The notes: a model not told the origin generated them from the letters alone. A stretch of 42,074 nucleotides of DNA from Micromonospora pattaloongensis (GCF_900107255.1 NZ_FNPH01000018.1:1-42074); one strand, 5' to 3'; positions 18,196 through 26,070 are shown, numbered from the stretch's first letter. Numbers and translations are program-made.

Positions 18196-18211
18196 AATGT
18201 AATTTGTTGGC

Positions 18212-18382
18212 GTGACTCACGGAACGAGGGTGATCCTGTCCCTGGCCGCCGGCGCGGCCACGTTCGCGTTCGGCGTCTCCGGCGGGGGCGACAACTCCTC
18301 CCGCGCCGGAGCGCTCGCGTTTCTCGGCCTCGTCGTCGCCCTGCTCGTCTGGAACCTGACCAAGCCGGCCAGCTCGAAGTGA
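18212..18382 (+). CDS. Small membrane protein (56 residues)
   Basis: GTG at 18212 reads VTHGTRVILSLAAGAATFAF, then a GGGDNSSR turn, then a second hydrophobic helix GALAFLGLVVALLVWNL and a polar TKPASSK end. It is therefore a two-helix hairpin peptide. An alternative GTG at 18230 has GGAACGAG before it and would shorten it by six residues. The stop falls directly on a terminator-like hairpin, and an AT-rich palindrome lies just upstream, which together support a real, separately controlled gene. I recognise no family. Confidence 0.6.
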   Translation: MTHGTRVILSLAAGAATFAFGVSGGGDNSSRAGALAFLGLVVALLVWNLTKPASSK

Positions 18383-18415
18383 GGAAGGGCTTCCCCTCCA
18401 GGCGCAGCCCTTCCT
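18382..18415. terminator. Bidirectional terminator between the small ORF and formaldehyde dehydrogenase gene
   Basis: AGGAAGGGCT (18382-18391) pairs with AGCCCTTCCT (18406-18415) around a 14-base loop and is followed by TCCGG. It lies between two convergent genes. Confidence 0.75.
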
Positions 18416-18431
18416 TCCGGCGGGGCCTGCG

Positions 18432-19604
18432 TCAGACCGACGGGTTGGAGCCGCCGCCGTCGGGGTGCAGGATCACCTTCGTCCAGCCCGGCTCGCGGCT
18501 GTCGAAGTGCTGGTAGGCATTGGGCGCCTCCGTCAGCGGAAGCTCGTGCGACACGATGTACGACGGCTTGGCCTTGCCGGCCGAGATGAGGTCGAGCAGC
18601 CGGCGGTTGTAGTTCTTGACGTTGCACTGCCCCGTGCCCATCGTCTGTCCCTTGAACCAGAACATGCCGAAGTCGAACCCGACCTTCCCCTGCTTGGCCA
18701 GGTCGTTGGCGCCGCCCGGGTCCTGGGGCACGTAGACGCCGACCACCCCGATCGTGCCCGCGAAGCGCACGGAATTCACCAGCCGGTTCAGGGCCATGCT
18801 CGGGTCCTCGTGGCCCTGCGGGTCGTGTGCCTGGTAGCCGATGCACTCGCAGCCCCGGTCCGCGCCCTTCCCGTTCGTCAGCTCCATGACCCTCTCGACC
18901 GGGTCGCATTCGGCGTCGTTGATCGGGATCGCGCCGACCTTCTCGGCGAGCGCCAGCCGGTCCGGATGCCGGTCTACGATCATGGTCTGCGCGGTGGTTT
19001 TGATCTTGCAGGAGAGGGCGGCCATCTGCCCGACCGGGCCGCCGCCGTAGATGACGACGTTGTCGCCGGGCTGCACGCACGCGAGTTGGGTGGCGTGCCA
19101 GCCGGTGGGGAAGATGTCGGCGAGCATCACGTAGTCGCGCTGTTTCCGCACGTCCCGAGCGTCCTCGGGCAGCTTCAGACAGTTGAAGTCGCCGTACGGC
19201 ACCCGCAGCAGCTCGGCCTGGCCCCCCTGGTACGGCCCCATGTCGGCGAAGCCGAAGGCGGCGCCCCCGATCTTCGGGTCCGGGTTGCTCAGCAGGCAGA
19301 ACGCGGTGAGGCCCTGCTCGCAGTTCTCGCAGAACCCGCACGCGACGTTGAACGGCATGACGACCATGTCGCCGACCTGGACCTGGTCCACTCCGTCGCC
19401 GACCTCGACCACCTCGCCGAGGTTCTCGTGCCCGAGTACCCGACCCGGCTGCATGTCGGTGCGCCCCTCGTACATGTGCAGGTCCGACCCGCAGATGTTG
19501 GTGCTGGTGATCCGCACCAGCACGTCGGTGGATCGTTCGATCCGGGCGTCCGGTACGTCCTTGACCGCGACCCGCCGGGGGCCCTCGTACACCAGTGCCT
19601 TCAT
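18432..19604 (-). CDS. fdhA: Glutathione-independent formaldehyde dehydrogenase, zinc MDR family
   Basis: 390 residues. Catalytic zinc ligands sit in NICGSDLHMYEGRTDM (C38) and LGHENLGE (H59, E60). Structural zinc cysteines are C89, C92, C95 and C103 in ACGFCENCEQGLTAFC. The NAD fold has VVIYGGGPVGQMAALS. The long DYVMLADIFPTGWHAT and GQTMGTGQCNVKNYNRRLLDLI stretches match the Pseudomonas putida-type formaldehyde dismutase/dehydrogenase, which oxidises formaldehyde to formate with NAD and no glutathione. ATG at 19604 follows AAGGAGG. The minus-strand frame stays open far upstream to 21977 under secA2; that is a shadow. Confidence 0.88.
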   Translation of the reverse strand: MKALVYEGPRRVAVKDVPDARIERSTDVLVRITSTNICGSDLHMYEGRTDMQPGRVLGHENLGEVVEVGDGVDQVQVGDMVVMPFNVACGFCENCEQGLTAFCLLSNPDPKIGGAAFGFADMGPYQGGQAELLRVPYGDFNCLKLPEDARDVRKQRDYVMLADIFPTGWHATQLACVQPGDNVVIYGGGPVGQMAALSCKIKTTAQTMIVDRHPDRLALAEKVGAIPINDAECDPVERVMELTNGKGADRGCECIGYQAHDPQGHEDPSMALNRLVNSVRFAGTIGVVGVYVPQDPGGANDLAKQGKVGFDFGMFWFKGQTMGTGQCNVKNYNRRLLDLISAGKAKPSYIVSHELPLTEAPNAYQHFDSREPGWTKVILHPDGGGSNPSV

Positions 19605-19730
19605 GCGTCCTCCTTCGCCGCCGAACCCCGCCCGCGCGGTGGGGCACGGCGACCTACCCGGGATCCGCTCGGATATGCACGCGGTCGCACCCGGACATAC
19701 CGGATGCGGCCGGGCGGGGCAGCCGGTACG

Positions 19731-19757
19731 GTCGGGCATCGCGTAGCGTTGCCCGAC
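19731..19757. promoter_or_regulatory. 27-base palindrome ending at the secA2 start codon
   Basis: GTCGGGCA-T-CGC-GTA-GCG-T-TGCCCGAC: eleven pairs with a single T/T mismatch, and the last base directly precedes the ATG at 19758. No ribosome binding site is present upstream of that ATG. As RNA it would be a stable hairpin touching the start codon; as DNA it is a good operator. Confidence 0.65.
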
Positions 19758-22055
19758 ATGGGTGTGTCGCAACGGTTGAAGAGCAGGTTCCGGCGTTTCC
19801 TCCAGCGTCCCGGCACCACGGTCGACCTCGCCCCGCTGGAGAAGCGGCTGCCGGCCATCGCGGCGCGCGAGGAGGAGCTGAAGGAGCTCGACGACGCGGC
19901 GCTGACCGACGCGGCCGGGCGGGCGGACGACTACGTCGACATCTGCGCGATCGGACGCGAGGCCGCCCGGCGGGGGCTCGACCAGCGGCCGTACGACGTC
20001 CAGCTGCTCGGCGCGATGGCGCTGCTCTCCGGCAAGGTCACCGAGATGGCCACCGGTGAGGGCAAGACGCTCACCGCGGTGATCGCCGCGTACGGGCACG
20101 TGCGCCTCGGCAACGGCCCGGTGCACGTGCTCACCGTCAACGACTACCTGGCCCGCCGCGACGCCGAGTGGATGGAGCCGGTCTACCGCCTGCTGGGGCT
20201 CACCGTCGGCTGGGTCACCGAGGCGTCCACCCCCGAGCAGCGGCGCGAGGCGTACGACCGGGACGTCACCTACGTGTCGGTGAGCGAGGCCGGCTTCGAC
20301 TTCCTGCGCGACCAGCTCGTCACCGACGTCGCCGACCGGGTCCAGCCGACGCTCACCACGGCGATCGTCGACGAGGCCGACTCGATCCTGATCGACGAGG
20401 CCCGGGTCCCGATGGTGCTCGCCGGCGCGGTGGCGGGGGAGCAGGACCCGGTGCACGCCGCCGACGCCCTGGTTCGCGGGCTGCGCGCGGGCCGGCACTA
20501 CGAGGTCGCCGACGACGGTCGCAGCGTGGCGTTCACGGCGGCCGGCCTGGCCGCGGTGGAGGCGAAGCTCGGCGACATCAACCTCTACGCCGACGAGAAC
20601 ATCGGCCAGCTCTCGGCGATCAACGTGGCGCTGCACGCGCACGCCCTGCTGCACCGCGACGTCGACTACATCGTCCGCAACGGCGGCGTCGAGCTGATCG
20701 ACGAGATGCGCGGCCGGGTCGCGCAGCGGCGACGGTGGCCGGACGGGCTGCAGGCCGCGGTCGAGGCCAAGGAGGGACTGTCGGCCACCGCGGAGGGCGA
20801 GGTGCTCGGCACGATCACCGTGCAGGCCTTCGTGGCGCTCTACCGGACCGTCTGCGGCATGACGGCGACCGCCGTGCTCGTCGGCGACCAGCTGCGCGAG
20901 TTCTTCAAGCTCGAGGTCGCGGTGATCCCGTCGAACACCCCGTGCGTGCGGGTCGACGAACCGGACCGGATCTACGCGACCCGCGCCGAGAAGGAAGAGG
21001 CGCTGATCGCCGAGATCGCGGCCGCGCACGGGGCGGGCCGCCCGGTGCTGGTCGGCACCCTGGACGTCAAGGAGTCCGAGGGGCTCGCCGCCGGCCTCGC
21101 CGCGGCCGGGGTGCCGTGCTCGGTGCTCAACGCCAAGAACGACGCGGAGGAGGCGGCGATCATCGCCGAGGCCGGCGCGTACGGGGCGGTCACGGTCTCC
21201 ACCCAGATGGCCGGCCGCGGCGTGGACATCCGACTCGGCGGCAGCGACCAGACCGACCGCGACCGCGTCGCCGAGCTCGGCGGCCTGTACGTGATCGGCA
21301 GCGGCCGCCACGACAGCCGGCGCGTCGACGACCAGCTGCGCGGCCGCGCCGGCCGGCAGGGCGACCCGGGCGCCTCGGTGTTCTTCGTCAGCCTGGAGGA
21401 CGAGCTGGTGCTGCGGCACGCGCCGGACGCGATCCCCCCCTCGCCCCGGATGAACGCCGACGGGCTGGTCACGGACGAGCAGGTCGACTTCGCGGTCGAG
21501 CACGCCCAGCGCATCGCCGAGGGCGTCAACCACGAGCTGCACCGCAACACCTGGCGCTACAGCGTCGTGATCGAGCAGCAGCGCAGGGCGCTCGCCGAGC
21601 GGCGGGAGCGGCTGCTGACCAGCGACATCGCGGCGGAGATGCTGCGGGAGAAGTTCCCGGAGCGGTGCGAGGAGATCGATCCCGACGTGCTGTCCCGCGC
21701 GGCCCGGACCATCGCCCTCTTCCACCTGGACCGGCTGTGGGCCGAGCATCTCGCGGAGCTGTCCGAGGTGCGCGAGGGCGTGCACCTGCGCGCGCTCGGC
21801 CGTCTCGACCCGCTCGACGAGTTCCACCGGGCCGCGGTGCCGGCGTTCAACCGGCTCATCCCGGAGATCGAGACGCGCACCGTCGCCACGTTCGAGGAGA
21901 CCGAGTTCGACGCCGACTGGCAGCCGGACGAGGCGCGCCTGGTCCGGCCGAGCGCCACCTGGACGTACCTCGTGCACGACAACCCGTTCGGCTCCGAGCT
22001 CGACCGGTTGATCGCCGCCGTCGGTCGCCGGCTGATCTCCGCCGGTCGTTCGTGA
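19758..22055 (+). CDS. secA2: Accessory Sec translocase ATPase SecA2
   Basis: 765 residues, the length of actinobacterial SecA2 and shorter than housekeeping SecA (about 900). The motor motifs are present: Walker A MATGEGKT (97-104), TVNDYLARRDAEWM, DEAD at 205-208 followed by SILIDEAR, STQMAGRGVDIRLGG and RGRAGRQGDPGASVFF. The C-terminal zinc and linker region of SecA1 is absent. It drives export of a subset of proteins through SecYEG. The start is ATG 19758 by homology of the MGVSQRLKSRFRRFLQRPG front. The frame remains open far upstream through the antisense of the dehydrogenase, which I take as a shadow. Confidence 0.93.
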   Translation: MGVSQRLKSRFRRFLQRPGTTVDLAPLEKRLPAIAAREEELKELDDAALTDAAGRADDYVDICAIGREAARRGLDQRPYDVQLLGAMALLSGKVTEMATGEGKTLTAVIAAYGHVRLGNGPVHVLTVNDYLARRDAEWMEPVYRLLGLTVGWVTEASTPEQRREAYDRDVTYVSVSEAGFDFLRDQLVTDVADRVQPTLTTAIVDEADSILIDEARVPMVLAGAVAGEQDPVHAADALVRGLRAGRHYEVADDGRSVAFTAAGLAAVEAKLGDINLYADENIGQLSAINVALHAHALLHRDVDYIVRNGGVELIDEMRGRVAQRRRWPDGLQAAVEAKEGLSATAEGEVLGTITVQAFVALYRTVCGMTATAVLVGDQLREFFKLEVAVIPSNTPCVRVDEPDRIYATRAEKEEALIAEIAAAHGAGRPVLVGTLDVKESEGLAAGLAAAGVPCSVLNAKNDAEEAAIIAEAGAYGAVTVSTQMAGRGVDIRLGGSDQTDRDRVAELGGLYVIGSGRHDSRRVDDQLRGRAGRQGDPGASVFFVSLEDELVLRHAPDAIPPSPRMNADGLVTDEQVDFAVEHAQRIAEGVNHELHRNTWRYSVVIEQQRRALAERRERLLTSDIAAEMLREKFPERCEEIDPDVLSRAARTIALFHLDRLWAEHLAELSEVREGVHLRALGRLDPLDEFHRAAVPAFNRLIPEIETRTVATFEETEFDADWQPDEARLVRPSATWTYLVHDNPFGSELDRLIAAVGRRLISAGRS

Positions 22056-22071
22056 CCGGCCCGGTGCCGGC

Positions 22072-22096
22072 GTTTGCGCCCCTTCGGCCGGGGTAT
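22072..22096 (+). promoter_or_regulatory. SigB/SigF-type promoter for the GAF-ANTAR operon
   Basis: GTTT (22072-22075), 15-base spacer, GGGTAT (22091-22096): an exact match to the consensus. The expected start, near 22104, lies just before the GGGGGGAG ribosome site of the short ORF at 22130. Confidence 0.65.
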
Positions 22097-22129
22097 GAAG
22101 CCGGGTCGAAGCGGGGGGAGAGCACGAGG

Positions 22130-22210
22130 ATGGCGCAGGAGAGCGGCCTCACGACGGACGACTCCGGCATGGCGCCGGGGACGACGGGCGAGGGGGAGCG
22201 CGAACGGTGA
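22130..22210 (+). CDS. 26-residue leader ORF coupled to the GAF-ANTAR gene
   Basis: ATG at 22130 follows GGGGGGAGAGCACGAGG and reads MAQESGLTTDDSGMAPGTTG then EGERER. Its TGA overlaps the GTG of the next gene as GTGA (22207-22210). The peptide is polar and acidic with no membrane segment. The promoter upstream and the overlap suggest that it is translated and couples to the downstream gene. It may have a role only as a leader. Confidence 0.5.
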   Translation: MAQESGLTTDDSGMAPGTTGEGERER

Positions 22211-22947
22211 GCCCGACGCCGTCCCAGGCGGATGGGGCGAGCCTCGGAGTGCTGGAGACCGCTGCGCTGCTGCGTGAGCTGACCGCGGGCATGATCGCCA
22301 GTGATGACTTCGAGCAGGCCCTCGACCACCTGGCCCAGACGAGCCGGCACGGCCTGCCCGGCATCGCGTGGTCCAGCGTGACGCTGCTGCGCGCCGGCGA
22401 GCCCGCGTCCGTCGCCGGCTCCGATCCCTGGGTCAAGGAGCTCGACGCGTTGCAGTACGGCGCGGACGGCCCGGGGATGACCGCGATCCGTCAGCGGGAG
22501 ATCGTGGTCTCCGAGGATCTCGCCGTCGAGCCCCGGTGGCCGCGGTGGAGCCGGGTGGCGCTCGCGCGCGGGGTGCACTCGGTGCTCTCCGCGCCCGTCG
22601 ACATCGACGACCACGTCATCGGCTCGATCAACTTCTACGCGCCCCGGCCGCGGGCGCTCACCCGCGCCCAGCAGATGACGGCGATGCTGCTCGCCGAGCA
22701 CGCGGCGCTGCTGCTCGGCGCGGTCCGCGACCGCGCCCGGCAGGCCGCGCTCACCGCCGAGATCGACGAGGCGCTCGCCTACGGCGACGTGATCAGCCAG
22801 GCGATCGGCGTCGTGATGACCCAGCGGCGCTGCGCGGCCGCGCAGGCGCTCGAGGTGCTGCGCACCGCCGCCGAGGCGCTGTCGATCCCGCTGCCCGACG
22901 TCGCCGAGCGGCTCGTGGCCTCGGTCGATCGGGACCGCGCCGAATAA
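22207..22947 (+). CDS. GAF and ANTAR domain antiterminator-type regulator
   Basis: 246 residues. A GAF sensor domain (about 25-170) runs from LLRELTAGMIASDDFEQALDHLAQ to VIGSINFYAPRPRALT. An ANTAR RNA-binding domain follows at about 185-240 (YGDVISQAIGVVMTQRRCAAAQALEVLR). Such proteins sense a ligand or redox state and act on nascent RNA hairpins. The start is GTG at 22207 with GAGGGGGAG upstream and a 4-base overlap with the 26-residue ORF. A consensus SigB/SigF-type promoter lies 110 bases upstream, placing it in the stress regulon by inference. Confidence 0.88.
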   Translation: MSPTPSQADGASLGVLETAALLRELTAGMIASDDFEQALDHLAQTSRHGLPGIAWSSVTLLRAGEPASVAGSDPWVKELDALQYGADGPGMTAIRQREIVVSEDLAVEPRWPRWSRVALARGVHSVLSAPVDIDDHVIGSINFYAPRPRALTRAQQMTAMLLAEHAALLLGAVRDRARQAALTAEIDEALAYGDVISQAIGVVMTQRRCAAAQALEVLRTAAEALSIPLPDVAERLVASVDRDRAE

Positions 22948-22965
22948 CCCGATCGGGACGCGGAC

Positions 22966-22992
22966 GTTTCTCGCGTACCGACCCGGGGGTAA
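22966..22992 (+). promoter_or_regulatory. SigB/SigF-type promoter for the DUF2231 gene
   Basis: GTTT (22966-22969), 17-base spacer, GGGTAA (22987-22992), 44 bases before the ATG at 23037. The CCCGATCGGG palindrome just upstream (22948-22957) touches the GAF-ANTAR stop. Confidence 0.5.
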
Positions 22993-23036
22993 CCCCTGCA
23001 CCGTCGATGCAGGCAGCAGCAGGGGAAGTGAGCGCG

Positions 23037-23570
23037 ATGGAGAGCCGACTGACCGTCTCCGGACACCCGATCCAGCCGATGCTGGTCCCGCTCCCCTTCG
23101 GGCTGTTCGTCTCGGCGGTGCTGCTCGACGTCGGCGCGATCGCCGCCGGCCCGGCGCTGCGGCTCTTCGGCGACGTGGCGTACTGGACGATCATCGCGGG
23201 GCTGTCCGGCGCGGGACTGACCGCCCTCGCCGGACTGGTCGACCTCTGGGACCGGCCCATCCGGGGCCCGCGCCGTACGCTGCTGGCGTTCACCCTCGCC
23301 ACGACCGGCATGGCGGCGCTCTTCGTCCTCGTCTGCCTCGCCCGCGCCGGCAACCCGCAACACGCCGGAACCGGCGCGCTGCTCCTGGTCGAGCTGGCCG
23401 CGCTCGTCGTCGGGGTCGTCGGCCTGCGGCTCGGTACCCGGCTGCTGCGGCAGCTGGACACGGATGGCGCGCCGGAGGCGACCCGCGCGCCGGAGGCGAC
23501 CCGGGCGCCGCTGCGGACCGCGCGCGGCGGCCGGCTCGTGTACAAATCGGGGCGCGAGTTCGTCCGCTGA
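23037..23570 (+). CDS. DUF2231 membrane protein
   Basis: 177 residues. The family signature GHPIQPMLVPLPFGLFVSAVLLD opens the protein. Four hydrophobic segments follow (about 15-35, 45-67, 80-100, 108-128), with LSGAGLTALAGLVDLWD in the second. DUF2231 proteins are predicted inner-membrane proteins of unknown, possibly redox-related, function. ATG at 23037 has GGGGAAG eight bases upstream; GTG at 23028 is the alternative. The tail has a duplicated APEATR hexapeptide. A SigB/SigF-like promoter precedes it. It converges on DUF3500 with four bases between the stops. Confidence 0.85.
   Translation: MESRLTVSGHPIQPMLVPLPFGLFVSAVLLDVGAIAAGPALRLFGDVAYWTIIAGLSGAGLTALAGLVDLWDRPIRGPRRTLLAFTLATTGMAALFVLVCLARAGNPQHAGTGALLLVELAALVVGVVGLRLGTRLLRQLDTDGAPEATRAPEATRAPLRTARGGRLVYKSGREFVR
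23469..23504 (+). repeat. 18-bp tandem repeat encoding APEATR twice
   Basis: Two copies of GCGCCGGAGGCGACCCG plus one variable base (23469-23486 and 23487-23504), in frame, extending the cytoplasmic tail of the DUF2231 protein. Confidence 0.85.
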
Positions 23571-23574
23571 GGCG

Positions 23575-24537
23575 TCAGCCCGCGGGCTGGTGAGCCCGGG
23601 CCCGGTGCGCGGCGAGCACGTCGGCGCCGAAGTCGCTGGCCGGCCGGCGCAGCACGCTGTGCACGTGGTTGCCGTCGTCGCTGGTGTTGTCGTACTCGAT
23701 CAGCAGGTCCGGCCCCTGGATCCGGTAGTAGTGCCGCTGCTGAGGACCGGTCGGCCCCTCCCAGGCGAAGTGCAGCTCCGCGCCGGCGAGCCGGGCGGCC
23801 TCGTGCGCGGCCAGTTCGGTCGGGAGCCGGTCGAGGTAGAGCGCCACCAACTGGTCGAGCAGGGCGCGGGCGGTCGGGCCCAGTCGGGTGCGGCCCACGC
23901 CCAGCGGCTCGATCCGCGACTCGGCGCGCGGGTGCGTGGCGGTGCGGATGTCGGCCGGCGCGGCGTCGGCGATCACCGCCATCGACCGTCCGGTGCTGCC
24001 CATCGCGTCGAGCAGGGCCCGCGCCAGGTCCTCCTCCGGCCCCAGCGGGCGGGACACCGGCCGGCCGGCGTAGCTGACCCGGGCGGGATTCGCGCCCATG
24101 AAGAGTGGGGCCGGCGTGACGCGGTCGCCCGCGATCGTCATCGTCACTGACAGGTGGTGCCCCTCGAACCGCCAGGACCACTCGTCGTCGCGGGCCGGGT
24201 CCCCGAAGACCGCGACCCAGTAGTCGTCGCTGTGCCGGCCGCGCCGCCAGTCCTCGCGCCGGTCGAGCACCTCCTCCAGCGCCATCACGGTCGCCGCCTG
24301 TGCGTACGCGTGCGGGCTCAGCGCGGTGGCCAGCAGCCGGTGGGCCGCCTTGCGGGCGACGCGGTCGAAATCCGCGAGGCAGGCGCCGGGACGTGGCCGC
24401 GGCCGGTACTCCAGCCAGAGCCGCGCGGCCTCGTCGCCGAACGGGTGCAGCGCTAGGGCTCGCCGGTCGTCGTCGAGGCTGCCCAGCAGCGCGGTCGCGG
24501 CGGCGCGCATCTGCGCCGGTACCGATTCGACGTCCAC
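23575..24537 (-). CDS. DUF3500 family protein
   Basis: 320 residues, soluble, without signal peptide. WSWRFEGHHLSVTMTIAGD, TPLFMGANPARV-like APLFMGANPA, and the C-terminal RHYYRIQGPDLLIEYDNTSD followed by GNHVHSVLRRPASDFG are the recognised DUF3500 landmarks. The conserved His residues (GHHLS, GNHVHS) hint at metal binding or hydrolase chemistry, which is inference. GTG at 24537 with AGGTGAC just upstream is the chosen start. It is last in a same-strand row with DUF305, ankyrin and an 88-residue gene, with gaps of 35, 9 and 48 bases. Confidence 0.85.
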   Translation of the reverse strand: MDVESVPAQMRAAATALLGSLDDDRRALALHPFGDEAARLWLEYRPRPRPGACLADFDRVARKAAHRLLATALSPHAYAQAATVMALEEVLDRREDWRRGRHSDDYWVAVFGDPARDDEWSWRFEGHHLSVTMTIAGDRVTPAPLFMGANPARVSYAGRPVSRPLGPEEDLARALLDAMGSTGRSMAVIADAAPADIRTATHPRAESRIEPLGVGRTRLGPTARALLDQLVALYLDRLPTELAAHEAARLAGAELHFAWEGPTGPQQRHYYRIQGPDLLIEYDNTSDDGNHVHSVLRRPASDFGADVLAAHRARAHQPAG

Positions 24538-24585
24538 GTCACCTGTATACGCTTTCGCCGCGTTCGGCCGCGACCCGCCCCGCCG

Positions 24586-24852
24586 TCACCACGACGGCGC
24601 CCCCGGCGCCGGCCGATCTCCGCCGTCGCGCGGCTCGGCGCCCTTCGGGTGGCCGGGTTTGCGCACCGCACCGTCGTACCGGTAGACGGCCAGCGACCGA
24701 CCGTCCAGGTCGCGTCGTTGGTGCGTCCCGATGTAGCGGTGGATCAGCCCGTCGATCTCGAGCTCCACCAGCGCCGATGCCGCGGCGTTGAACGGTGTCT
24801 GGTCCCGTGGGCCGCCGGAGAGCACGGCGTCGGGTTCCTGGGACGTCGCCAT
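24586..24852 (-). CDS. Hypothetical 88-residue protein
   Basis: MATSQEPDAVLSGGPRDQTP, then a short ordered part (ALVELEIDGLIHRYIGTHQR, RSLAVYRYDGAVRKPGHPKG) and a disordered Gly/Pro tail. No family recognised. Nine bases separate it from the ankyrin gene upstream, which argues for cotranslation; no clear ribosome site precedes the ATG. Codon use is native. Confidence 0.5.
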   Translation of the reverse strand: MATSQEPDAVLSGGPRDQTPFNAAASALVELEIDGLIHRYIGTHQRRDLDGRSLAVYRYDGAVRKPGHPKGAEPRDGGDRPAPGAPSW

Positions 24853-24861
24853 ACCGGGCGG

Positions 24862-25296
24862 CTACCCGGCTTGCCGCCGGTCAAACGGAGCCGGCGGCGT
24901 CGGCCGATTTCCGGTGAGCAGCTCGGTCATGTCGGGCAGGTTGAAGAATCGGGCGGTGTCCAGCGCGGACGGGGTGCCGTGGGCCGGGTCGGCCCCCGCG
25001 GCGAGCAGCGCGGTGACGGACCCGGCGGAGCGTCGGAAGGTGGCGGCGGCCAGGGCTGTCTGACCGCGGTCGTTCACCCGTTCGGGGTCGGCCCCCCGGC
25101 TGAGCAGCCCGGCCACGGTGTCCGGATGCGAGTGGTACGCCGCGAGGATGAGCAGCGTGTCGCCCTTGTCGTTCGTCATGTTCACCGGCAGTCCGGCGTC
25201 GACGTTCGCGATCAATTCGTCCGTCTGGCCCCCGCGCGCCAGGTCGAACATCCGGTGCGCGAACGCCAGCGTCTCGTCGTCCAGTTCCTCAGCCAC
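24862..25296 (-). CDS. Ankyrin repeat protein
   Basis: 144 residues with about three ankyrin repeats. LARGGQTDELIANVDAGLPV opens the first, NDKGDTLLILAAYHSHPDTVAGLLSRGADPERV is the clearest, and NDRGQTALAAATFRRSAGSVTALLAAGADP is the next, followed by a capping helix ALDTARFFNLPDMTELL. Ankyrins mediate protein binding; the partner is unknown. GTG at 25296. It lies between DUF305 upstream (35-base gap) and the 88-residue gene downstream. Confidence 0.88.
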   Translation of the reverse strand: MAEELDDETLAFAHRMFDLARGGQTDELIANVDAGLPVNMTNDKGDTLLILAAYHSHPDTVAGLLSRGADPERVNDRGQTALAAATFRRSAGSVTALLAAGADPAHGTPSALDTARFFNLPDMTELLTGNRPTPPAPFDRRQAG

Positions 25297-25331
25297 GCGG
25301 ACCAGGGTAGGTCACGCGTGGCGGCCGGCGA

Positions 25332-26021
25332 TCAGGGCTTGAGCAGCGCGCCCATGCGTCCAATCTCGACAGCCTGCTCGGTTGCGACCGAGTTGGCCAG
25401 CTCCTGGATGGTGATGTCCCAACCCACCTTGAGCACATTGGTCGACATCTCGATCGCGCCCTCGTGGTGCTCTGTCATCATCGCGATGAAGAGCCGGTCG
25501 AAGGCCGCGCCCTTGGCTGCGGCGAGCTCCTTCATCCGCTCCGGGCTCTGCATGCCGCGCATCGTGCCGTGGTCGTGGCCGCCCTTGGGATCATCGAGGG
25601 TGAGCCCGCGCGCGTCCAGCCAGGCGCGCATCTGCAGGATCTCGGGGGCCTGGCTGGCCTTGATCCGCTCCGCGACCGCCAGGACCTTCGGGTCGGCGGC
25701 CCGGTCGGGGGCGAGCGCGGCCATCTGCAGTGCCTGGGTGTGGTGCGGGATCATCATCCGCAGGTACCAGACGTCCAGCGTGTTGTAGCGCGGGCTGGCG
25801 GCGGGCGCCACCTCGTCGCCGCGCTTCACCGTGGCCGTCTCGCCCGGGCGACCGGGGAGGATGACCGGCGCGGTGGACGTCGGAGTGGGACTGGCCTCCA
25901 CAGTGGGTGCCGTCGCGGGGCGTGACGACGTCGACGTGAGGGCGTACGCGCCGGCCCCGCCGGCGAGCACGGCGGCCGCGACGGCGCCGATCACGAGGAT
26001 CCGTCGATGGCTGGAATTCAT
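25332..26021 (-). CDS. DUF305 protein, membrane-anchored or secreted
   Basis: 229 residues. An N-terminal hydrophobic segment (about 8-28, ILVIGAVAAAVLAGGAGAYAL) acts as an uncleaved anchor or signal. A Thr/Pro/Ala linker follows, then the DUF305 ferritin-like helical bundle with its two signatures, YLRMMIPHHTQALQMA and FIAMMTEHHEGAIEMS. The Met/His pairs suggest copper or other metal handling outside the cell; this is family-level inference. ATG at 26021 is set by AGGAG seven bases upstream; a GTG at 26027 is too close to it. It is divergent from the LVIVD gene, and the two share a CRP-type site. Confidence 0.9.
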   Translation of the reverse strand: MNSSHRRILVIGAVAAAVLAGGAGAYALTSTSSRPATAPTVEASPTPTSTAPVILPGRPGETATVKRGDEVAPAASPRYNTLDVWYLRMMIPHHTQALQMAALAPDRAADPKVLAVAERIKASQAPEILQMRAWLDARGLTLDDPKGGHDHGTMRGMQSPERMKELAAAKGAAFDRLFIAMMTEHHEGAIEMSTNVLKVGWDITIQELANSVATEQAVEIGRMGALLKP

Positions 26022-26052
26022 GGGCACGCTCCTGTTGGGATGCCGCGATGCT

Positions 26053-26070
26053 AACTGTCACCCGATAGTT
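26053..26070. promoter_or_regulatory. Inverted-repeat motif AACTGTC-ACCC-GATAGTT
   Basis: Seven-base arms match at six positions around ACCC. The right half ACCCGATAG recurs in the dyad at 30416-30433 before cysteine dioxygenase. It lies 32-49 bases upstream of the DUF305 ATG. Confidence 0.4.

Noticed and set aside
18465-19757. 431-codon upstream extension of the secA2 frame
   Set aside because: It is antisense of the dehydrogenase gene; SecA2 homology begins at MGVSQRLKSRF.
18432-21977. 1181-codon open frame on the minus strand
   Set aside because: Only its last 390 codons (formaldehyde dehydrogenase) are real; the rest is antisense of secA2, kept open by GC-rich codon structure.
22948-22957. 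CCCGATCGGG palindrome as a third copy of the ACCCGATAG motif
   Set aside because: It overlaps the GAF-ANTAR stop and lacks the flanking arms of the 26053 and 30416 sites; a chance palindrome is simpler.
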